A stretch of DNA of 5,797 nt from Prevotella sp. (lineage in GTDB: Bacteria; Bacteroidota; Bacteroidia; Bacteroidales; Bacteroidaceae): positions 1 through 5,797 of the forward strand of contig JAJPZE010000157.1 of assembly GCA_021204565.1 (NCBI GenBank), given 5' to 3'. The position numbers and the translations under genes are program-made. Each line of letters begins with the position of its first letter. Position 1 is the first letter of the stretch. Positions 1-5,306 of the stretch are shown piece by piece. Under the pieces are notes generated by a model. That model ran no database searches. It saw only the letters and a list, made by a program, of their open reading frames with translations, and was not told the origin of the DNA.

Positions 1-1480
1 CTTTTTTAAGTTCGCCGATGGTTGTGCGTGCGTTTATATGCACCATTTCAATGCCGGCGATCTCCGCGTAGTCTTCCCAGAACTCGCCTGTAAGGTCGTA
101 TGAGAACGCGGAATGATGGGTTCCGCCGGCGAGGATCCAAGCTCCGGCGCCCGTCTCGAAGTCGGGTTGGGGTATCCAAAGTGCGGACGCGACGGGCAAT
201 TTCGGCAGTGGTTGGGGCTTTATGCACACTACATCGTTGACAATAAGCCGGAAGCGGTTGCCCAAGTCAACCACTGTCGCCGCGCATCCCTTGCCCTCTT
301 TCGAGGTGAAGACAAGGCGCGCGGTGAGGCTCTTGCGTATTCCGATACCGAGGAAATGCACCTCCAAGCGCGGACGGGCGGAGGCTATGAGCGGGCAGAC
401 CTCGAGCATATGAGCCTGGAGAATGGCGCTTTGTTTGCCCGCGAAGTTAAGCGTGTAATCCTCTAAGAACGAGCAACCGCCCGCCAGCCCTTGGTTCATA
501 ACCCATACCGTGCGGTATAACGCCGCCGTCTTCCAATCGCCCTCCGCGCCGAAGCCGTATCCCTCAGCCATCAGCCGTTGTGAGGCCAGACCGGGTATCT
601 GATCGAAGTGGCTGCCGTCCGTCTGCCCGAGGTCGTCGAAGTTGGTTGTGAAACCTTTTGCGCCCTTATCCTTTAATATGGCGCGGAGCGCGAGCTCGGC
701 TTTTGCGGAGCTCCAAATCTTGCAATACTCCTCCGTGTCCCGGTTTTCAAGCGCCGCGTCGTGTTCGTATAAGGAGAAGTACTCGGCGACAAGTTTGTCC
801 ACGTCCTCGTCCGCCACGGCCTTATTGTACTCCATCAGCTCCGACACGGGGCAATAATCCACATGATATCCGAGCCGTTGCTCGGCCTCAACCTTATCGC
901 CGTCGGTAACCGCCACGTTGTTCATCTGGTCGCCGAAGCGGAGTATGAGCATATCCCGGCTGTCCGCCCATGCGGCGCAAACGCGCATCCATACGGCAAT
1001 CTTCTTCTGCACGGCTTCGTCTTTCCAATACCCGACAACGACCTTGCGGCGAATACGCATCCGCGTGCAGATATGCCCGAACTCACGGTCGCCGTGCGCC
1101 GACTGGTTGAGGTTCATAAAGTCCATATCCATCGTCGCCCAAGGTATCTGTTCGTTGTATTGGGTGTGTAAGTGGAGTAGGGGTTTGGCGAGTTGTTGCA
1201 AGCCGTGTATCCACATCTTTGCGGGCGAGAAGGTATGCATCCACGTAATGATGCCGATACACTTGTCGTCGTTATTCGCCGCCTTAAAGACGGTCTCCAC
1301 CTCCTTCGAAGAGTTCGCCGTCCCCTTATACACCACCTTTACGGGCAGTATGCCGGAGATGTTCAACCCGTTAACCATTTCGCTCGAATGAGCGTCGACG
1401 GCGCGTACCGCGTCGCCGCCGTAGAGAAGTTGTGCGCCCGTTACGAACCACACTTCGTATTGTTCAAAAGCTTTCTCCAT
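1..1480 (-). CDS. araA: L-arabinose isomerase, C-terminus cut by window edge
   Basis: Converts L-arabinose to L-ribulose, the first intracellular step of arabinose use; a Mn-dependent cytosolic enzyme. Reading the minus strand from the ATG at 1480 gives 493 uninterrupted codons with no stop before the left edge; the family is about 500 residues, so only a short tail is missing. The N-terminus has the family signature EVWFVTGAQLLYG (residues 9-21). The four metal/catalytic positions of the family are visible: E313 in GAEGDWKT, E340 in SFLEDYT, H357 in AHMLEVCP, and the H455-H456 pair in AGGTHH. TWMHTFSPAKMW (79-90) and NLNQSAHGDREFGH (123-136) are further conserved blocks. It starts 10 nt after the araD stop, so it is the third gene of the operon. 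The 10-nt gap has no Shine-Dalgarno sequence but the region is A-rich, normal for Bacteroidota. No frameshift or missing key residue is seen. Confidence 0.97.
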   Translation of the reverse strand, partial: MEKAFEQYEVWFVTGAQLLYGGDAVRAVDAHSSEMVNGLNISGILPVKVVYKGTANSSKEVETVFKAANNDDKCIGIITWMHTFSPAKMWIHGLQQLAKPLLHLHTQYNEQIPWATMDMDFMNLNQSAHGDREFGHICTRMRIRRKVVVGYWKDEAVQKKIAVWMRVCAAWADSRDMLILRFGDQMNNVAVTDGDKVEAEQRLGYHVDYCPVSELMEYNKAVADEDVDKLVAEYFSLYEHDAALENRDTEEYCKIWSSAKAELALRAILKDKGAKGFTTNFDDLGQTDGSHFDQIPGLASQRLMAEGYGFGAEGDWKTAALYRTVWVMNQGLAGGCSFLEDYTLNFAGKQSAILQAHMLEVCPLIASARPRLEVHFLGIGIRKSLTARLVFTSKEGKGCAATVVDLGNRFRLIVNDVVCIKPQPLPKLPVASALWIPQPDFETGAGAWILAGGTHHSAFSYDLTGEFWEDYAEIAGIEMVHINARTTIGELKK

Positions 1481-1490
1481 ATGTGTATAA

Positions 1491-2180
1491 TTATTTTCTT
1501 TGTCCGTAATATGCATTCGGTCCGTGTTTGCGGCTGAAATGTTTCTCTATGAGGAGCGGGTTCATAGTTAGTGCGGGATTGATTGCAAACGCAATATACG
1601 CCATCTTGGCGACCTGCTCCATAACGACCGCGTTGTGCACGGCGTCCGCGGCGTCCGTCCCCCAAGCGAACGGCCCGTGGTTCTTCACTAATACGCCCGG
1701 CGTATGTACGGGATTAAGCCCTTCGAAGCGGCGTACGATAACGTTTCCCGTCTCCTTTTCGTAAGCTCCCCCAACCTCCGTGCGCGTCATGTCGGGCGTG
1801 CAAGGAATGTCCCCATGAAAGTAATCGGCGTGTGTCGTGCCGATGTTCGGAATGTCGCGCCCCGCCTGCGCCCAAGCCGTGGCGTAGGTCGAATGCGTAT
1901 GCACAACCCCGCCGATGCCGGCGAACGCCTTATATAAAATAAGGTGCGTCGGCGTGTCCGACGACGGTTTGAGATTGCCCTCGACGACGTTCCCCTCCAA
2001 GTCGACAACAACCATGTCCGCCGCCGTCATCGTCTCGTAGCTTACTCCGCTGGGTTTGATAACAACCAAACCCGTCTCCCGGTCGACAGCCGACACGTTC
2101 CCCCAAGTGAATATCACAAGCCCGTGCCGCACCAAGTCGAGGTTCGCACGATATACTTTTTCTTTCAGCTCCTCCAACAT
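1491..2180 (-). CDS. araD: L-ribulose-5-phosphate 4-epimerase
   Basis: Class II aldolase-family zinc enzyme that converts L-ribulose-5-phosphate to D-xylulose-5-phosphate, delivering arabinose carbon to the pentose phosphate pathway. The protein is 229 residues against 231 in E. coli. Zinc ligands H94 and H96 (VVHTHST) and H168 (VKNHGP) are present, as are K42 (IKPSG), D75 in SSDTPTH, T115 and D119 in GTTHADY, E141, H214 in EKHF, and Y225 in the C-terminal AYYGQ, equivalent to catalytic Y229 of E. coli. The open frame extends upstream to 2264, but that 28-residue extension overlaps the end of the symporter gene and matches nothing in the family; the ATG at 2180 begins MLEELKEKVY, the normal family N-terminus, and lies 8 nt after the symporter stop. 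It lies between the symporter and araA in one operon. A separate fuculose aldolase role is unlikely given the full AraD motif set and araA next door. Confidence 0.97.
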   Translation of the reverse strand: MLEELKEKVYRANLDLVRHGLVIFTWGNVSAVDRETGLVVIKPSGVSYETMTAADMVVVDLEGNVVEGNLKPSSDTPTHLILYKAFAGIGGVVHTHSTYATAWAQAGRDIPNIGTTHADYFHGDIPCTPDMTRTEVGGAYEKETGNVIVRRFEGLNPVHTPGVLVKNHGPFAWGTDAADAVHNAVVMEQVAKMAYIAFAINPALTMNPLLIEKHFSRKHGPNAYYGQRK

Positions 2181-2188
2181 ATCCGTAT

Positions 2189-3871
2189 TTACCAGAAGTA
2201 GATATAAAACGCGACGGTTATCGCAACGATGATTACACTGTTGACAACGTCCCAACGGGTCCAACTGGCGCGTGTGGCGGCAATCTGTTCGGGTGTCGAC
2301 GTGCCGAACACGAGCCCGCGTATCTTCTCTTGTGAAGGAGCTTTAGTGCACATACTGACAACGATAACGACCAAACAACAGAAGATCAGCATCACGCCGC
2401 AGAAGTATAACCAGTTGAAATCGAAGAATACGGCTTTGAACCAGTTATCGCACGTGTCGGTTGCGTTGCTGTAATACACCTTTGCCCCGAGACGTGTCAA
2501 GCCGATAATGATGCCCGCAAGCAAGCCCCACATGCCGCCTTTTGCCGACGCCCGCTTCCAGCAGATGCCGAGCAGGAACGCCGCTGCGATGCCCGGCGCA
2601 AGCACGCTCTGAACATCCTGAAGATAGTTATAGAGCACGTTCCCCACGCTCCGCATTACCGGTATCCATAATATCCCGAGCAGGACGATAACCACCGTCG
2701 CCACCTGTCCGATACGCACAAGCGACTTCTCGGGCGTCTTCGGGCGGAGCTTCTTGTAAAAGTCAATCGTGAACAACATCGCCGAAGAGTTGAACAGAGA
2801 TGCTAACGAGCTCATCAGCGCCGCGAGTATACCGCACACCACAAGCCCCTTCACGCCTGCCGGGAGCAACTTTGCAACCATCGTCGGAAATGCCGCGTCG
2901 CTCATTGCAACGCCGTTCGCGTCGGTCGGGAGAAATGCTCCGCCGCTCTTTACGTTTAGCGCATATGCAATCATTCCCGGGATAAGGAAGATGAAGACCG
3001 GCAATAACTTGAGGTATGCACCGAAGATTGTACCCCTGCGCGCTTCCCTTTCGTTCTTTCCGGAGAGTACTCTTTGGACGATATACTGGTCGGTACACCA
3101 ATACCAAAAGCCGATGACGGCGCTCCCGACCAATGCTCCGAGCCAGGGATAATCCGCATCGCGCAGGTCGCGCATTAAGTTCGTCATATGGTCGCCGTAA
3201 TCGTTTACGGGCTGTATGCGGCATATCTCAAGCACCTGGTCCCAGCCCCCGACGGCCTTCAACCCCAGTACAAGGATGATTACCGACCCCAGAAGGAGTA
3301 TCGGAGTTTGGAGAACGGAGGTGTAGAGCACGCTTTTCATCCCCCCGAAAATGGTGTAAAGCGCCGTTATAACCACCAAACCGATTGCCGCAATCCAAAA
3401 GAAATCAATGCCCCAAAGCTCTTTTATGCCGAACACTTGTTGGAATACGAGCCCCCCGGCATACACCGTTACGGCGACTTTTGTCAGCACGTAGCTAATC
3501 AAAGAGATGACCGAGAGTATCGTGCGGCTCTCTTTATTGTAGCGCCGCTCCAAGAATTCGGGCATCGTGTACACCATCGAGCGGGTGTAAAACGGGACAA
3601 ACACCCAGCCCAAAATCAAAATCATCCACCCCTGTATCTCCCAGTGCGCCATCGCCATACCCGACGATGCGCCCGCTCCGGCGAGACCTATAAGGTGCTC
3701 GCTGCCGATGTTTGACGCGAAGATAGAGGCGCCGATAGCTATCCAAGTCGCATCTCTTCCGCCGAGAAAATAGTCGGTTGACGTGCTGTTTTTGCGGCTT
3801 AAGACATACGCCACAATACCAATCAGCGCAACACAAAATACGCTGATTACAATCCAATCAAGGGAACCCAT
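2189..3871 (-). CDS. Sodium/sugar symporter, SGLT-like (probable L-arabinose transporter)
   Basis: A 560-residue inner-membrane protein of the solute:sodium symporter (SSS, SGLT) family that would import a sugar with Na+. About 14 hydrophobic segments are visible, the first at residues 5-24 and the last at 542-559. The N-terminal block SNIGSEHLIGLAGAG (53-67), TMPEFLERRYN (102-112), the WYWCTDQYIVQR block (256-267) and LAPGIAAAFLLG (424-435) are family hallmarks. S354 and S355 in LMSSLASLFNSS match the conserved Na2-site serines. All seven sugar-contact positions I recall from human SGLT1 have the same residue: N54, H59, E78, Y257, W258, K288, Q418. It is the first gene of the operon, 8 nt before araD, so L-arabinose is the likely substrate; an operon symporter named AraT is known in Bacteroides. 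Substrate is inferred from context only; xylose, galactose or glucose cannot be excluded. The start at 3871 gives a normal SSS N-terminus with no Shine-Dalgarno sequence. Confidence 0.93.
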   Translation of the reverse strand: MGSLDWIVISVFCVALIGIVAYVLSRKNSTSTDYFLGGRDATWIAIGASIFASNIGSEHLIGLAGAGASSGMAMAHWEIQGWMILILGWVFVPFYTRSMVYTMPEFLERRYNKESRTILSVISLISYVLTKVAVTVYAGGLVFQQVFGIKELWGIDFFWIAAIGLVVITALYTIFGGMKSVLYTSVLQTPILLLGSVIILVLGLKAVGGWDQVLEICRIQPVNDYGDHMTNLMRDLRDADYPWLGALVGSAVIGFWYWCTDQYIVQRVLSGKNEREARRGTIFGAYLKLLPVFIFLIPGMIAYALNVKSGGAFLPTDANGVAMSDAAFPTMVAKLLPAGVKGLVVCGILAALMSSLASLFNSSAMLFTIDFYKKLRPKTPEKSLVRIGQVATVVIVLLGILWIPVMRSVGNVLYNYLQDVQSVLAPGIAAAFLLGICWKRASAKGGMWGLLAGIIIGLTRLGAKVYYSNATDTCDNWFKAVFFDFNWLYFCGVMLIFCCLVVIVVSMCTKAPSQEKIRGLVFGTSTPEQIAATRASWTRWDVVNSVIIVAITVAFYIYFW

Positions 3872-3934
3872 AAAGCAAAAGTTTTCAATTCGATATCGTA
3901 ATTATTAGTTTAAGGCAAGTTGTAACGGATTACG

Positions 3935-3957
3935 GGGTTTGCCGGACGCAGGCACCC
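3935..3957 (-). other. Stem-loop in the probable leader of the arabinose operon mRNA
   Basis: Read on the minus strand, GGGTGCC pairs with GGCA-AA-CCC around a 7-nt loop (tgcgtcc), giving seven base pairs interrupted by a two-A bulge. It would sit near the 5' end of the mRNA if the proposed -7 box just upstream is real, about 65 nt before the symporter start codon. It could stabilise the message or act in regulation; no riboswitch family is recognised, and a structure of this size can occur by chance. Confidence 0.35.
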
Positions 3958-3969
3958 GCAAATCGTTTT

Positions 3970-3977
3970 CAAAGATA
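3970..3977 (-). promoter_or_regulatory. Candidate -7 box for the symporter-araD-araA operon
   Basis: The minus strand reads TATCTTTG, an exact match to the Bacteroides -7 consensus TAnnTTTG, and it is the only exact match on this strand between the symporter start and 4640. Transcription would begin near 3964, giving a leader of roughly 90 nt. The -33 element is poor: the nearest candidate is TTTA at 4004-4001, 23 nt away instead of about 19-21. A weak -33 would suit an activator-dependent or repressed sugar promoter, but this is inference. No arabinose-regulator operator could be recognised. Confidence 0.45.
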
Positions 3978-4163
3978 AAACCTTCCCGCTCCATACCGGA
4001 TAAATCCACATATAAAAAGTCTTAATTCATAGTTTGTACCCGCAAGCAACCGGGAAAACGGGATAAGGCGCCGCCGATAAATATGCGTTATCTATGCCGA
4101 ACCTGAAATTGCACACTCCGGAATTTAACGTTTCAGATTCGCGTAACGCCGGCGACGGAGCGT

Positions 4164-4183
4164 TTTGCGTCATTTTTCGCAAA
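4164..4183. repeat. Small perfect inverted repeat
   Basis: TTTGCG (4164-4169) and CGCAAA (4178-4183) form a 6-bp stem with an 8-nt loop, tcattttt. It is not followed by a long T-tract on either strand, so it is a weak terminator candidate at best. An 8-bp pair CTGAAATT (4103-4110) / AATTTCAG (4182-4189) overlaps its right arm and could form a competing, larger fold. Confidence 0.3.
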
Positions 4184-4213
4184 TTTCAGAATGTGTTGAT
4201 AATCAGATGGTTA

Positions 4214-4260
4214 CGTGTTTATCCTTAATCGAAGCATAGTTGCGGATTTATAAGAACACG
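4214..4260. repeat. Imperfect inverted repeat beside the 23-bp repeat cluster
   Basis: CGTGTTTAT (4214-4222) can pair with ATA-ag-AACACG (4250-4260), leaving two unpaired bases on the right arm. The right arm ends in ACG, where the first copy of the tandem repeat begins, so the two structures share bases and could be alternatives. Confidence 0.3.
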
Positions 4261-4308
4261 GGGTTTTGCCCTCTGAAAGTACGGGGTTTTGCCCCGCGAA
4301 ACCCCGTG
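4257..4308. repeat. 23-bp imperfect tandem duplication with an inverted third arm
   Basis: ACGGGGTTTTGCCC occurs exactly at 4258-4271 and again at 4281-4294, a 23-nt period; including GAAA at 4275-4278 and 4298-4301, 18 of 23 positions match between units. AAACCCCGT at 4299-4307 is the exact inverse of ACGGGGTTT, so it forms a perfect 9-bp stem with the second copy (loop of 9) or a 10-bp stem CACGGGGTTT/AAACCCCGTG with the first copy (loop of 32). The second copy also contains its own 5-bp hairpin CGGGG-ttttg-CCCCG. No T-tract follows, so this is not a typical intrinsic terminator. A related ACGGGGTTTGCC, one T shorter, lies at 3932-3943. Function unknown; it could be a genome-wide intergenic repeat. 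Confidence 0.75.
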
Positions 4309-4633
4309 TAATGAGCGTGCAAGAACTAAGTAATGAGGGTGTCATTTATGGGGGTTTGGCTTGGCGCGGACTATGTTCGTGCTTGTTTTGATATGTGGAG
4401 ATGTCAAATGCGAACTAAATTAATGCGCTTTTCGGACGGGGAAATCGCTGCACACCGCCCCGTGCGTTCACAATTAAAGGAATATTTAACGCGGATATTT
4501 GCATATATATCTATAAAGTCCGGTTTGACGGCGTTTCGGGTTTTGCGGGCGGAGTGCGCGGCTCGCCGCACGGCTTCTGACGCTCAATGCCGTATAATTT
4601 GGGGGAATACGTTAGATAAAGAGGTGTTTTTGT

Positions 4634-4663
4634 TTTGGTGTTCTTGCAAAAATATTAACTTTG
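4634..4663 (+). promoter_or_regulatory. Bacteroides-type promoter for the DUF1573 gene
   Basis: TTTG at 4634-4637 (-33 element) and TAACTTTG at 4656-4663 (exact TAnnTTTG, -7 element) are separated by 18 nt, close to the usual 19 or so of Bacteroidota sigma-ABfr promoters. Transcription would begin near 4669, giving a leader of about 50 nt. The promoter's position also rules out the alternative TTG start at 4661 for the gene. Confidence 0.75.
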
Positions 4664-4676
4664 CACTCACAAAAGA

Positions 4677-4693
4677 GAGATACACCATATCTC
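4677..4693 (+). other. Short hairpin in the 5' leader of the DUF1573 mRNA
   Basis: GAGATA and TATCTC form a perfect 6-bp stem around the loop cacca, only about 8 nt after the expected transcription start. Such a 5'-terminal hairpin may protect the transcript; no regulatory role can be shown. Confidence 0.35.
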
Positions 4694-4720
4694 CCGGACG
4701 AAAAAGGAATTGCAACAGAT

Positions 4721-5140
4721 ATGAAAACAAGGCTTGGCGTGTTCGCGTTGTTGTTGTCGCTCTTCGCCATATCCGGCGTATCGGCGCAGACGGCGCAGGC
4801 TTCAATCAAGTTTGAACGCACGACAATCAACCTCGGAACATTCTCCGAAAAGGACCCTGTACGGAAGTGCGTGTTCACGTATACGAACAAGGGCGACCTG
4901 CCGTTGGTTATCGACCGGGCGGTCGCCTCGTGCGGTTGCACGGTGCCGAAGTACACCAAAGAGCCGGTCAAACCCGGCGAAACGGGACAGATTAACGTTA
5001 CGTATAACGGCAAAGGAAAGTTTCCCGGACATTTCAAAAAGACAATCACCGTGCGCACTAACGGCGACCCGAGCGTAACGAGACTCTATATCGAGGGCGA
5101 GATGACCGAAGCGGAGACAGCCGGCAAATCCGATAAATGA
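4721..5140 (+). CDS. Secreted DUF1573 domain protein
   Basis: A 139-residue protein with a signal peptide (positive MKTR, hydrophobic residues 5-19, probable signal peptidase I cleavage after VSA at 20-22) and no lipobox cysteine, so it is probably periplasmic and soluble. The rest is a single DUF1573 domain (about 29-128): IKFERTTINLGTFSEKDPV begins it, SCGC lies at 70-73, and KPGETGQINVTYN (84-96) is the characteristic second strand pair. DUF1573 is an immunoglobulin/ASPM-like beta-sandwich common in Bacteroidota; its molecular role is not established. The ATG at 4721 is chosen because the upstream TTG start would place 20 hydrophilic residues before the signal peptide and overlap the -7 box. 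A weak AAGGA lies 12 nt upstream of the ATG. It has its own promoter and may be co-transcribed with thrS, 166 nt downstream. Confidence 0.92.
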   Translation: MKTRLGVFALLLSLFAISGVSAQTAQASIKFERTTINLGTFSEKDPVRKCVFTYTNKGDLPLVIDRAVASCGCTVPKYTKEPVKPGETGQINVTYNGKGKFPGHFKKTITVRTNGDPSVTRLYIEGEMTEAETAGKSDK

Positions 5141-5190
5141 CGCACGCCGAAGACGAGGACAAACGAGCCGGACGCCCCCGCAAAAGATGA
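5137..5190 (+). CDS. Tiny ORF overlapping the DUF1573 stop (17 codons, doubtful)
   Basis: The ATG at 5137 overlaps the DUF1573 TGA as ATGA and opens a 17-codon frame, MTHAEDEDKRAGRPRKR, ending in a TGA that overlaps a second ATGA. The acidic then very basic peptide ends in GRPRKR, reminiscent of an AT-hook core, but at this length the resemblance carries little weight. ATGA overlaps are typical of translational coupling, yet each one has a sizeable chance of arising randomly. No homologue is recognised. Confidence 0.15.
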   Translation: MTHAEDEDKRAGRPRKR

Positions 5191-5199
5191 CGGATGACG
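5186..5199 (+). repeat. Perfect tandem duplication of a 7-mer
   Basis: GATGACG is repeated twice head to tail across the junction of the two tiny ORFs. Because seven is not a multiple of three, gain or loss of one copy would shift the reading frame: with one copy, the frame that follows the DUF1573 stop would run into the downstream small ORF. It is short enough to be chance or polymerase slippage. Confidence 0.6.
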
Positions 5200-5300
5200 G
5201 AGTATTGCGCGCGCCCTGCGGCATTTGCGGCGCCCGAAGAGGTGAAGGCGCGGAATGCGCGGCATACAGGGCATACGTCCGGCGGAAACAGAAATATTAG
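5187..5300 (+). CDS. Candidate small cysteine-containing ORF upstream of thrS
   Basis: A 37-codon frame starts at an ATG overlapping the preceding TGA (ATGA) and ends with TAG six nt before the thrS start codon. The peptide has three cysteines in a C11-x2-C14-x9-C24 pattern (PCGICGARRGEGAEC), followed by a tyrosine-rich, basic tail, AAYRAYVRRKQKY. The pattern could suggest a metal-binding or redox knuckle, but a fourth ligand is not obvious. The spacer here is as GC-rich as the genes, unlike the AT-rich intergenic region to the left, which mildly favours coding. Only one threonine codon occurs, so it is not a threonine attenuator peptide. No family is recognised; it may be non-coding. Confidence 0.3.
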   Translation: MTDDGVLRAPCGICGARRGEGAECAAYRAYVRRKQKY

Positions 5301-5306
5301 GACATT

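Larger units (their letters stand above)
3872..4633. other. Long divergent intergenic region without a convincing gene
   Basis: Some 760 bases between the minus-strand arabinose operon and the plus-strand DUF1573 promoter. Composition is more AT-rich than the flanking genes. It contains the operon's probable promoter and leader hairpin on the left, several small inverted repeats between 4100 and 4260, and a tandem/inverted repeat cluster at 4257-4308. No tRNA, rRNA, known riboswitch, transposase or terminal inverted repeats were recognised. An open frame from 4333 to 4815 exists but looks non-coding. Confidence 0.6.

Noticed and set aside
113..1537. Several plus-strand frames of 60-157 codons
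   Set aside because: All are antisense shadows of araA, whose minus-strand frame is open for 493 codons with full catalytic motifs.
2181..2264. 28-codon upstream extension of araD
   Set aside because: It overlaps the symporter's last codons in another frame and matches nothing in the AraD family; the ATG at 2180 gives the normal N-terminus.
4281..4310. Intrinsic terminator at the GGGGTTT/AAACCCC stem
   Set aside because: No T-tract follows on either strand and no gene ends nearby; both flanking transcription units point away from it.
4647..4654. Minus-strand TATTTTTG, matching TAnnTTTG, as a divergent promoter
   Set aside because: It lies inside the spacer of the plus-strand promoter, its only nearby TTTG is 15 nt away, and no gene follows on the minus strand for almost 800 nt.
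4661..4720. TTG start giving a 159-residue DUF1573 protein
   Set aside because: The start would overlap the -7 promoter box and put a hydrophilic stretch before a good signal peptide.
4333..4815. 160-codon plus-strand open frame in the spacer
   Set aside because: It runs out of frame about 95 nt into the DUF1573 gene and across its promoter. The composition is rich in Cys, Arg and Trp with no recognisable domain or periodicity, which is typical of a chance frame.
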